Source: Mycobacterium europaeum (GTDB lineage Bacteria > Actinomycetota > Actinomycetes > Mycobacteriales > Mycobacteriaceae). From it: 60,071 nucleotides of DNA. The notes under the pieces are model-generated. The model saw nothing but the letters and a program-made list of their open reading frames with translations, had not been told where the DNA came from and made no database searches. Position numbers and translations under genes: made by a program. This document shows, piece after piece, positions 1 to 7,607 of the stretch (the first letter of the stretch is position 1; each line of letters opens with the position of its first letter). Where the stretch lies: the NCBI RefSeq assembly GCF_002102155.1, contig NZ_LQOU01000056.1, positions 1-60,071 of the forward strand, in the 5' to 3' direction.

Positions 1-304
1 ACCTGGCGCGCCCCCGCCGACCACCCCGACGGGGCCGCGCCAGGTGACCTATTCGGTGACCGGCACCAAGGCGCCCGGTGACATCATCTCGGTGACCTAC
101 GTCGACGCCTCGGGGCGGCGGCGCACGCAGCACAACGTGTACATCCCGTGGTCGATGACCGTCACGCCGATCTCACAGTCCGACGTGGGCTCCGTCGAGG
201 CGTCCAGCCTGTTCCGGGTCAGCCGGCTCAACTGCTCGATCACGACGAGCGACGGGACCGTCCTGTCGGCGAACACCAACGACGCGCCCCAGACGAGCTG
301 CTGA
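1..304 (+). CDS. mmpS3: MmpS3-like membrane protein, C-terminal part (5' truncated)
   Basis: The window opens inside this gene; the reading frame is open from base 2 and stops with TGA at 302-304. The visible part is about 100 residues: a Pro/Thr-rich linker, then a compact beta-rich domain (VTYSVTGTKAPGD ... SVTYVDASG ... PWS) ending in a Cys residue. This matches the extracytoplasmic C-terminal domain of MmpS proteins, small accessory partners of MmpL lipid transporters. The following order (4-TM protein, bc1 operon, trpD) is that around Rv2198c, which favours MmpS3 over other MmpS proteins. The N-terminal membrane segment lies outside the window. The stop overlaps the next start (TGATG), so the two are probably co-translated. 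Confidence 0.82.
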   Translation, partial: PGAPPPTTPTGPRQVTYSVTGTKAPGDIISVTYVDASGRRRTQHNVYIPWSMTVTPISQSDVGSVEASSLFRVSRLNCSITTSDGTVLSANTNDAPQTSC

Positions 305-951
305 TGGTCAGCAGGTATTCGGCGTACCGCCGTGGGTGGGGCGACGACACCATCTCGCCCGACGTCGTCGACCGCATACTGATCGGTGCCTGCGCCGCCA
401 TCTGGCTGGTGTTGCTGGGCGTGAGCGTGGCCGCGGCCGTTGCCCTGACGGACCTGGGGCGGGGTTTTCACAAGGCGGCCGGCGGCACGCATACCACCTC
501 GTGGGTGCTGTACGCCGTGATCGTGGTGTCCGCGTTGATCATCGCGGGGGCGATCCCGATGCTGTTGCGGGCCCGGCGGATGGCGCAGACCGAGCCGGCC
601 GCCCGGGGGATGACGGCGCCCAACCAGCCCCCGGTGCGCCTGATGTCCCAGGCGCCGCGCACCGCGGCCGAATGGGCGCGTCAACCGAGGGCGCAAGTGC
701 CGGCCCAGGAGGCCGATTCCGACCGGTCGGGGGAGGCGGTCGATCGGGCCTGGTTGCGCGGCACCGTGCTGCTGGTGGGCGCGATGGGCCTGGCGCTGGT
801 CGCGGTCTCCACCGCGACCTACCTGATGGCCGTGGGCCACGACGGCCCGTCCTGGATCGCGTACGGCGTCGCCGCGGTTGTCACCGCCGGGATGCCGGTG
901 ATCGAGTGGCTGCACGTTCGCCAGCTGCGCCGCGCCGTCGACGCGCAGTAG
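304..951 (+). CDS. Conserved four-helix membrane protein (Rv2197c-like)
   Basis: 215 residues starting at ATG 304, which shares its A with the mmpS3 stop. Four hydrophobic segments are visible at about residues 25-45, 60-82, 155-177 and 183-202, with a polar loop rich in Ala/Arg/Gln between the second and third. No catalytic motif is seen. In M. tuberculosis the equivalent Rv2197c lies between mmpS3 and the qcr genes, which run the opposite way, as here. A role linked to MmpS3 is possible only from the coupling; function is unknown. Confidence 0.85.
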   Translation: MVSRYSAYRRGWGDDTISPDVVDRILIGACAAIWLVLLGVSVAAAVALTDLGRGFHKAAGGTHTTSWVLYAVIVVSALIIAGAIPMLLRARRMAQTEPAARGMTAPNQPPVRLMSQAPRTAAEWARQPRAQVPAQEADSDRSGEAVDRAWLRGTVLLVGAMGLALVAVSTATYLMAVGHDGPSWIAYGVAAVVTAGMPVIEWLHVRQLRRAVDAQ

Positions 952-958
952 GCCCGCG

Positions 959-1192
959 TCACGACGCCTTGGCGTACCTGCGAACCAGTTCGTCCTCGCC
1001 GAAGGTGCCCGTGTGTTGCGTGCCGTTGGCGTCGCGGCCGAAGAATGTCCAGCGCCGGGGAGTGGTCTGCGGACCGCTGATCATCTTGACGGTGTAACGC
1101 AGCGTCGTGGGACGCAAGGTGCCGATGACGTCGCCGACCCGGATCTTCGACGGATGGATCTCCGGGGCGTCGCCCCAGTCCTGTATCGCCAT
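959..1192 (-). CDS. Small conserved hypothetical protein
   Basis: 77 residues from ATG at 1192, preceded by GGTGAGG about 9 nt upstream; an ATG at 1201 would add three residues. The product is beta-strand rich and basic, with no signal peptide, membrane segment or Cys. Its central part (VGDVIGTLRP ... YTVKMISG ... WTFFGRDANGT) looks like a small SH3/KOW-type barrel, but I do not recognise the family. It converges on the four-helix membrane protein gene with 7 nt between the stops. A longer frame continues upstream to 1525 but there looks non-coding (Arg-rich, low complexity). Confidence 0.55.
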   Translation of the reverse strand: MAIQDWGDAPEIHPSKIRVGDVIGTLRPTTLRYTVKMISGPQTTPRRWTFFGRDANGTQHTGTFGEDELVRRYAKAS

Positions 1193-1515
1193 TGCGCCCA
1201 TCCTCACCGTGTCGGCCCCCCGCAACTGTAGTGCACGAACACGGTCGGGTGGTCGGCCCCGCGAGGGCGCCGCCGCGGTCGCCGGGTGGGTTGAGCCGGC
1301 GTCGTCGGCGCCCTGGCCGCCCCCGGTGGGGTGCCGTGGCGTAGCGTTCACCCCGAGCCGTTTCGTTGTCAGCGGTGCTCGGGCGCCACCGAGCCACCCA
1401 AGGGCAATGCGATTCCTCCGTCCGCCCCGCGCGCGCCGGGGCGAACGACGCCGACGTGAAGGGATCCGCCCATGGTTGTCGTGAATCTGGCCGGCTGGGA
1501 CCGCCAGGTCTCCAG
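1193..1515. other. Divergent intergenic region, no recognisable element
   Basis: About 320 bases lie between the small minus-strand gene and the plus-strand DUF5994-type gene, so promoters for both directions should be here. The stretch is uniformly GC-rich, and I see no good -35/-10 pair, hairpin terminator or repeat. Overlapping open frames are Arg/Pro-rich shadows. Confidence 0.4.
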
Positions 1516-1977
1516 ATGACCGCATCGTTTGCCAGCCGCCGCCGCGCCAATCCGGTCCGGCTCTCGGTGGCCCGTGAACTCGGCCGCGCCATCGACGGCG
1601 CGTGGTGGCCGCGCGCGGACCGCATCACCAACGAACTGCCCGAGCTGGTCGCCGTCCTGACTCCTTTGCTGGGCGAAGTCAGCGCCATCAACGTCAACTG
1701 GCCGCCGCTGCAACGACCCCCCGACCTGAACTGGTCGGGATGGGAACGAAAGCGTCAGCACGTGATGACCGTCGTCGGGGGCGACGCACGGGTCAACCTG
1801 CTCGTCATCCCGTACGCGACCTACAGCGCGCTCGCCCTGATGGTGTTGCGCTGCGCGGCCGACCTGCCGGTCGAGGCCCGCGACCAGATGAAGCCGGCCT
1901 TCCTGACCGCCGGCTCCATCGTGCGGGCCGCGCACCAACAGTGCGGCGCGGGCGTCACCGAACCAGCACGAGGCTAG
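1516..1977 (+). CDS. DUF5994-like conserved protein
   Basis: 153 residues from ATG 1516, chosen because conserved-looking sequence begins right after it (RRRANPVRLSVARELGRAIDG) and an AGG-containing site precedes it. Features are the ELGRAIDGAWWPRAD segment and the NWPPLQRPPDLNWSGW motif, typical of actinobacterial DUF5994 proteins (family assignment from memory). No signal peptide or membrane helix. Function unknown. Its stop codon overlaps the qcrB stop: the palindrome CTAG at 1974-1977 gives both genes their TAG on opposite strands. Confidence 0.65.
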   Translation: MTASFASRRRANPVRLSVARELGRAIDGAWWPRADRITNELPELVAVLTPLLGEVSAINVNWPPLQRPPDLNWSGWERKRQHVMTVVGGDARVNLLVIPYATYSALALMVLRCAADLPVEARDQMKPAFLTAGSIVRAAHQQCGAGVTEPARG

Positions 1978-3674
1978 TGGTGCTCGCCGTTCTTCCCGTT
2001 GGTCGAACCGGCGACGCTTTCCTGGTGCTCGCGCAGCGCGGTCAGCGCACGTTGCTCGGAAGCGTGCGCCGCCTCCCGCAGGGCCGCATCCTCGGACACC
2101 GGGTCGGCGAACAGGAAGCTGCCACTACCGGGTGAACCGGCCGAGCCCAGCTTGTTCATCCGCTTGGGCAGCGCCGCACCCTGGTACTCGAGCGGGATCG
2201 GGTGGCCGTGGTCGTCGACGGGGCCGAGCGGCTGATGCAGCTCGACGTACGCCCCGTGCGGCAGCCGCTTGATGATGCCGGTCTCGATCCCGTGTGCCAG
2301 CACCTCCCGGTCGCTGCGCTGCAGCGCAATGCACCACCGGTAGGTGACGAAGTAGACGATCGGCGGGAGGACGACCATCCCGATGCGGCCGATCCACGTC
2401 GTCGCGTTCAGCGAGATCTGGAACTTGAACGCGATGATGTCGTTCATCGCGCTCAGCGTCAGCACCATGTAGAACGCGATCGCCATGGCACCGATGGCGG
2501 TGCGTACCGGGGCGTCACGGGGCCGTTGCAGCAAATTGTGGTGGGCGTAGTCGCCGCTGAACCGCTTCTCCAGGAAGGGGTAGATGATCAGCAGGACGAA
2601 GATCAGGCCCATGAGGATGGCGACCCAGACCACCGCGGGAATGGTGTGGTGCCAGAAGTAGAACTCCCACGGCGGCCAGATGCGGGCAAGGCCTTCGGTC
2701 CACATCATGTAGAAGTCGGGCTGCGAGCCGGCCGAGACGTGAGATGGCTTGTAGGGACCCAGGTTCCAGATGGGGTTGATCTGTAGCAGGCCACCCATCA
2801 GGCCGAGCACACCCACGATCGCGGCGAAGAACGCGCCGGACTTGACCGCGAAGATCGGCATGACCCGCACGCCGACCACGTTGTGTTCGGTGCGGCCCGG
2901 GCCGGGGAACTGGGTGTGCTTCTGGAACCAGACCATCGCCAGGTGCAGGCCGATCAGGGCCAGAATGATCCCGGGCAGCAGCAAAATGTGCAGCGCGTAC
3001 ATGCGCGGGATGATGTAGCCCGCAGTCGCGCACTCGTTACCCACACCGCCGCAAGGGAAGTCGCCGCCGAACAGGGCCCAGTGCAGCCAGGTGCCGATCA
3101 CCGGCATCCCCAACGTGATCGAGGACAGGGCGGCGCGCAGCCCGATGCCGGACAACAGGTCGTCGGGCAGCGAGTAGCCGAAGTAGCCCTCGAACATGGC
3201 CAATATCAGCAGCAGCGAACCGATGACCCAGTTCGCCTCGCGGGGCCGCCGGAACGCGCCGGTGAAGAAGATGCGCGCCAGGTGCACCATGATCGCCGCG
3301 GAGAAGATCAGCGCGGCCCAGTGGTGAACCTGACGGACGAACAGGCCACCGCGTACCTCGAACGAGATGTCGAGGGTCGACGCGAAGGCCTTGGACATGT
3401 CGACACCGCGCAGCGGCTGGTAGGCCCCGTTGTAGGTGACCTCGGCCATGGACGGGTCGAAGAACAGCGTCAGGTAGACGCCGGTGAGCAGCAGCACGAT
3501 GAAGCTGTACATCGCGATCTCGCCCAGCAGGAAGGACCAGTGGGTCGGGAAGACCTTGTTGAGCTGCCGGCGCACCGCCGCCGACGGGTGATAGCGCGTG
3601 TCGATGTCTTCACCCTGACGCGCCAGGACATCGCCGATCTTGGGCGGTTTGGGGGGACTCAGCTTCGGGCTCAT
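1974..3674 (-). CDS. qcrB: Cytochrome bc1 complex cytochrome b subunit
   Basis: 566 residues from ATG 3674. QcrB is the membrane core of the menaquinol:cytochrome c oxidoreductase that, with aa3 oxidase, forms the actinobacterial bc1-aa3 supercomplex. The sequence has the N-terminal haem-binding helices (for example RQVHHWAALIFSAAIMVHL), a quinone-site region and the long C-terminal hydrophilic tail typical of mycobacterial QcrB. Homologues are about 550 residues. ATG 3674 overlaps the qcrA stop (ATGA), indicating coupling; a longer in-frame extension lies within qcrA and is not used. Last gene of ctaE-qcrC-qcrA-qcrB. Confidence 0.96.
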   Translation of the reverse strand: MSPKLSPPKPPKIGDVLARQGEDIDTRYHPSAAVRRQLNKVFPTHWSFLLGEIAMYSFIVLLLTGVYLTLFFDPSMAEVTYNGAYQPLRGVDMSKAFASTLDISFEVRGGLFVRQVHHWAALIFSAAIMVHLARIFFTGAFRRPREANWVIGSLLLILAMFEGYFGYSLPDDLLSGIGLRAALSSITLGMPVIGTWLHWALFGGDFPCGGVGNECATAGYIIPRMYALHILLLPGIILALIGLHLAMVWFQKHTQFPGPGRTEHNVVGVRVMPIFAVKSGAFFAAIVGVLGLMGGLLQINPIWNLGPYKPSHVSAGSQPDFYMMWTEGLARIWPPWEFYFWHHTIPAVVWVAILMGLIFVLLIIYPFLEKRFSGDYAHHNLLQRPRDAPVRTAIGAMAIAFYMVLTLSAMNDIIAFKFQISLNATTWIGRIGMVVLPPIVYFVTYRWCIALQRSDREVLAHGIETGIIKRLPHGAYVELHQPLGPVDDHGHPIPLEYQGAALPKRMNKLGSAGSPGSGSFLFADPVSEDAALREAAHASEQRALTALREHQESVAGSTNGKNGEHH

Positions 3675-4870
3675 GAGGTCGTCCTTTCCCAGAATGCCGG
3701 TCCGACGGGCTCGATGAAGTCGCCGTTGGCGACCAGATACCCGTTGGTGTCGATCGTGATGGGCAGTTGCGCCAGCGCGCGCGCCGCCGGGCCGAAGATC
3801 GGCTTGGCGAAGTGCAGGGCGTCGAACTGCGACTGGTGACACGGGCACAAGATTCGGTAGGACTGCTCCTCGTACAGCGACGCGGGGCAACCCAGGTGCG
3901 AGCAGACCTTGGTGTAGGCGAACAACTCGCCGTAGTTGAAGCTCTCCTGGCCCTGGCGCTTGACCACCCGGGGCATGTCCGACGGCCGGACCCGGATGAG
4001 CATCACGGGGTTGCGCACGCCCTGGTTGATCGCCCGCAGCTTTTCCTGGGATTCCGGGGTGGTGCCGTCACCGTCGGACTCCCGCCACGGGAAGACGGTC
4101 TCCATGCCGCCGGCGTCGAGGTCTTCGGGGCGCATCTTGATGAACGGTGACGTCCCCGCGGAGCCCGTGGCTCGCGCGAGGAAGATGGTCTCGCCCGCAT
4201 ACCGCGGTGTCCAACCGGACGTCCACAGCACGGCCTTCTTGCCGTTCGCGGTGGGCACCACCGGCTTCCACGGGTTCTTGATCAGGCCGCCGGCAAACGC
4301 CACCAACGTCGACAGACCGAACGCGCCGAGGCCCAGCCCCAGCGACATCCCGATCACCTTGCGCCGCCGGACGGTCGAGCCTTCCAGGGCGTCGGTCAGG
4401 TTGGCCACGACCGTCTTGCGGTCGATCTCCCGGGAGGCGCCGTCATGCCGCTCCTGGATCGAAATCTCTTCCGGGATAAACCTTTTCTGGTACAGGATGG
4501 TGCCGATGGCGATCGACAGGATCGACATCCCGAAGGTCAGCCCGTACAGCGGGGTGGCCAGGTCGTACAACAGGCTGCCCGCGGCCGCCTTCGGCTTGTA
4601 CTCCCACGGCCAGAACAGGAACACCAGCAGCAGCGCCAGCCCGAAGATGCCGCCCAGCAACAGCCACAGGGCGACTCCGCGCTCGGCACGCTTTTCGGCC
4701 TTGGTGCCCTCGACGGGCCAGCGGGGATCCTTGACGAGCGTCTCGACGCCGTCGAGTTTGCCGCCCAGCGCGACGAGCTCGTCATGCGACATGGCGGACA
4801 GAGCCGCCTCGTCGGGTTCGTTCGGCGCGGCGCCCTTGTCGGTGTCAGAGCCGCGAAAGTCTTCGCTCAT
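3671..4870 (-). CDS. qcrA: Rieske iron-sulfur subunit of cytochrome bc1
   Basis: 399 residues from ATG 4870 (MSEDFRGSD), which overlaps the qcrC stop as ATGA. The protein has an acidic N-terminal region, three membrane helices (about 95-115, 135-155, 205-230) as in actinobacterial QcrA, and a C-terminal Rieske domain with both [2Fe-2S] motifs, CSHLGC and CPCHQSQFD. It passes electrons from menaquinol to the dihaem cytochrome c subunit. Length matches the unusually large mycobacterial form with three rather than one N-terminal helices. Co-transcribed with qcrC and qcrB. Confidence 0.96.
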   Translation of the reverse strand: MSEDFRGSDTDKGAAPNEPDEAALSAMSHDELVALGGKLDGVETLVKDPRWPVEGTKAEKRAERGVALWLLLGGIFGLALLLVFLFWPWEYKPKAAAGSLLYDLATPLYGLTFGMSILSIAIGTILYQKRFIPEEISIQERHDGASREIDRKTVVANLTDALEGSTVRRRKVIGMSLGLGLGAFGLSTLVAFAGGLIKNPWKPVVPTANGKKAVLWTSGWTPRYAGETIFLARATGSAGTSPFIKMRPEDLDAGGMETVFPWRESDGDGTTPESQEKLRAINQGVRNPVMLIRVRPSDMPRVVKRQGQESFNYGELFAYTKVCSHLGCPASLYEEQSYRILCPCHQSQFDALHFAKPIFGPAARALAQLPITIDTNGYLVANGDFIEPVGPAFWERTTS

Positions 4871-5733
4871 GATGCTCGTGCCCCAATCCACAGTGCCAAA
4901 CCGATGGCGGCGACCATCCCGATGATCCACGCGGCCATGCCCTCGGGTGCGGGCCCGAATCCACCCAGGCCGTAGCCGCCGGGCTGGCGTTCTTCGGTGA
5001 CCGCCTTGATGTAGCCGATGATGTCCTTCTTGGCTTCGAAGGACAGCTGACGGTCGGAGAACTTCGGCATGTTCTGCGGACCGGTCCGCATCGCCGCCAG
5101 GATCTGCTGCTCGTTGGCTGGTTCGAGGGGCGGCGCGTACTTACCCGACGACAGCGCCCCACCCTTGCCGGTGAAGTTGTGGCACGACGAGCAGTTCAGC
5201 CGGAACAGGTCCCCGCCGCGGCCCAGGTCGTCGCCGCGCAGCGACTTCATGGCCAGGCTGCCGTCCGGGTTGCGCACGGTGGTCGGACCGCCGCCGTTGG
5301 CCTGGACGTACGCGCCCAGCGCGTCGATCTGCCCCTCGTCGAAGATCGGCTCCTTGCGCGGCGCCTGGGCCTCGCCGGTCATCGCCGGCATCCGGCCGGT
5401 CGAGACCTGGAAGTAGACGGCCTCCTCGCCGACGCCGATCAGGCTGGGCCCGCGGTCGGCCACACCCTGCAGGTTGGCGCCGTGGCACGACACGCACGAC
5501 GTGTCGAACAGTTGCTTGCCCGTCCGCAGCAGCGCCGAGGACGACTCGTCGGCGACGGCCACCTGCGGGCGCGGAGTCAGCACGGCGGCCAGGCCGCCGG
5601 CGATCGTCAGCGCGATCAGCAGCAGCAACCCGCCCGACAACCGGCGGCGCAGCCGCCGCCGCGAGCGATCACTGGCAGCCTTTCGCGACCGTCCGGGCCG
5701 CGCACCGGATCGGATGGACCCCAGTTTCTTCAA
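4867..5733 (-). CDS. qcrC: Dihaem cytochrome c subunit of cytochrome bc1
   Basis: 288 residues if started at TTG 5733, which has GGAG 7 nt upstream and gives the N-terminus seen in homologues (about 280 residues). An ATG at 5766 overlaps the ctaE stop as ATGA and would add 11 residues, so that start is also credible. An Arg-rich N-terminus precedes an anchor helix (about 35-55); two c-type haem sites follow (CVSCHGANLQG and CSSCHNFTG), and a C-terminal membrane helix (WIIGMVAAIGLALWIG) closes the protein. The second haem domain replaces a soluble cytochrome c and contacts the oxidase directly in actinobacteria. Confidence 0.94.
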   Translation of the reverse strand: MKKLGSIRSGARPGRSRKAASDRSRRRLRRRLSGGLLLLIALTIAGGLAAVLTPRPQVAVADESSSALLRTGKQLFDTSCVSCHGANLQGVADRGPSLIGVGEEAVYFQVSTGRMPAMTGEAQAPRKEPIFDEGQIDALGAYVQANGGGPTTVRNPDGSLAMKSLRGDDLGRGGDLFRLNCSSCHNFTGKGGALSSGKYAPPLEPANEQQILAAMRTGPQNMPKFSDRQLSFEAKKDIIGYIKAVTEERQPGGYGLGGFGPAPEGMAAWIIGMVAAIGLALWIGARAS

Positions 5734-5762
5734 CCCAGCACTCCTGTTCGTCCAGCGTCGGC

Positions 5763-6374
5763 TCATCGGATGAAATAGATCACGGTGAACAGCGCGATCC
5801 ACACGATGTCGACGAAATGCCAGTAGTAGGAGACGACGATGCTCGCGGTGGCCTGCGCCGGGGTGAACTTGCTCATTCCGGTGCGCGCCAGCAAGAAGAT
5901 GAAGGCGATCAGACCGCCGGTGACGTGCAGCCCGTGGAATCCGGTCGTCAGGTAGAACACACTGCCGTAGGCGCTGCCGTGGATCGTGGTGCCATGAGTC
6001 ACCAGGTGGTAGTACTCGTAGCCCTGCCCGCAAACGAAGAACAGGCCCATCAGGAAGGTGATCACATACCAGCGGCGTAGCCCGAAGACATCGCCGCGTT
6101 CGGCCGCGAACACCCCCATCTGGCAGGTGAACGACGACGCGATCAGCACGAGCGTCACCGGTACGGCCTGATAGAGGTTCAGTTCGGTCGGCGGGGGCGG
6201 CCACTTTCCGCCCGACTGCGCACGCGCGGTGAAATACATCGCGAACAGGCCGGCAAAGAACATCAGCTCGCTCGAGAGCCAGACGATGGTGCCGACACTG
6301 ACCATGTTGGGTCGATTCAACGAATGAACCCGCGACGTGATTGCAGTACCCGAGGTCCCTACAGCGCTGGTCAC
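5763..6374 (-). CDS. ctaE: Cytochrome c oxidase (aa3) subunit III
   Basis: 203 residues from GTG 6374, chosen to match the family's TSAVGTSGTA N-terminus and usual length; the frame stays open further upstream without homologous sequence. Five membrane helices are visible, with the conserved YGSVFYLTTGFHGLHV and SYYWHFVDIVWI segments of COX3. It is the first gene of the respiratory operon and is transcribed away from trpD; the 138-base gap between them must hold both promoters. It belongs to the terminal oxidase of the bc1-aa3 supercomplex. Confidence 0.95.
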   Translation of the reverse strand: MTSAVGTSGTAITSRVHSLNRPNMVSVGTIVWLSSELMFFAGLFAMYFTARAQSGGKWPPPPTELNLYQAVPVTLVLIASSFTCQMGVFAAERGDVFGLRRWYVITFLMGLFFVCGQGYEYYHLVTHGTTIHGSAYGSVFYLTTGFHGLHVTGGLIAFIFLLARTGMSKFTPAQATASIVVSYYWHFVDIVWIALFTVIYFIR

Positions 6375-6512
6375 ATCCGCAAGTATGACGCTTTGTAGTT
6401 GTTTAACTCCACCCGGGGCGGCATTTGATGTTTTCGCGTCGCGGCCGGGCCCGGAACGGGCGGCTTTCGCCGCCGGTTGGGGGAGGTCCGGTCCGCGTGG
6501 GACCATCGGCGC

Positions 6513-7607
6513 GTGGCTGCGTCATCTGAGGCTTCGCCCCCCGCCGGTTCCGCCGCGGTCCCCGGGGCGGCGCCGTCGTGGCCGCAGGTGCTGGCCCGGT
6601 TGACGGCCCGCCGGGAGCTGTCGCGCGGCCAGGCGGCCTGGGCCATGGAACAGGTCATGGCCGGCGACGCCAGCCCGGCCCAGGTCGCCGCGTTCGCGGT
6701 GGCGATGAAGATGAAAGGCCCCAGCTCGGCCGAGGTCAGCGAGCTCGCCGAGGTGATGCTCAGCCACGCGCGCCCGATGCCCGCCATGCGCGACGACGCC
6801 GTCGACATCGTCGGGACGGGTGGTGACGGCGTCAACACCGTCAACCTGTCCACCATGGCGGCGATCGTGGTCGCGGCCGCGGGCGTGCCGGTGGTCAAAC
6901 ACGGTAACCGCGCGGCGTCGTCGTTGTCCGGGGGTGCCGACACGCTGGAGGCGCTCGGGGTGCGCATCGAGCTCGAACCCGAGCAGGTCGCGCGCAGCCT
7001 GGCCGAAGTGGGCATCGGGTTCTGCTTCGCGCCGCTGTTTCATCCCTCCTACCGGCACGCGTCGGCGGTGCGCCGCGAGATCGGTGTCCCGACGGTGTTC
7101 AATCTGCTTGGGCCGCTTACCAATCCGGCCAGACCGCGGGCCGGGCTGATCGGCTGCGCGTTCGCCGACCTGGCGGAGGTGATGGCGGGGGTGTTCGCCG
7201 CGCGCCGGTCGAGCGTCTTGGTGGTGCACGGTGACGACGGGCTCGACGAGTTGACGACGACCACCACCAGCACGATCTGGCGAGTGCAGGCGGGAACGGT
7301 GGACAAGCTGACGTTCGATCCGGCCGGATTCGGTTTCGCCCGAGCCGATCTCGACGATCTGCTGGGCGGCGACGCGCAAGCCAACGCGGCCGAGGTGCGT
7401 GCGGTGCTTGCCGGCGCCGACGGCCCGGTCCGGGACGCCGTGGTGCTCAACGCCGCCGGGGCCCTCGTCGCCCACGCCGGTCTATCCAGCCGCGCTGAAT
7501 GGTTGCCGGCGTGGGAGGACGGGCTGCAGCGCGCCGGCGCGGCGATCGACTCCGGTGCGGCCGAACAGCTGCTCGCGCGATGGGTGCGGTTCGGCCAACA
7601 GCTCTGA
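6513..7607 (+). CDS. trpD: Anthranilate phosphoribosyltransferase
   Basis: 364 residues from GTG 6513; M. tuberculosis TrpD is 370. The enzyme joins anthranilate and PRPP in tryptophan synthesis. The PRPP-binding loop GTGGDGVNTVNLST, the KHGNRAASSLSGGAD segment and the VFNLLGPLTNP region are all present. The N-terminal 20 residues are a variable Ala/Pro-rich extension, and no strong ribosome site is visible, so the start is the least certain part. The last 126 bases overlap the 3' end of the convergent nuclease gene. No other trp gene is adjacent. Confidence 0.94.
   Translation: MAASSEASPPAGSAAVPGAAPSWPQVLARLTARRELSRGQAAWAMEQVMAGDASPAQVAAFAVAMKMKGPSSAEVSELAEVMLSHARPMPAMRDDAVDIVGTGGDGVNTVNLSTMAAIVVAAAGVPVVKHGNRAASSLSGGADTLEALGVRIELEPEQVARSLAEVGIGFCFAPLFHPSYRHASAVRREIGVPTVFNLLGPLTNPARPRAGLIGCAFADLAEVMAGVFAARRSSVLVVHGDDGLDELTTTTTSTIWRVQAGTVDKLTFDPAGFGFARADLDDLLGGDAQANAAEVRAVLAGADGPVRDAVVLNAAGALVAHAGLSSRAEWLPAWEDGLQRAGAAIDSGAAEQLLARWVRFGQQL

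Noticed and set aside
1202..1525. N-terminal extension of the small minus-strand gene to 188 residues
   Set aside because: The added part is Arg/Pro/Ala low complexity, and a good ribosome site supports the short form.
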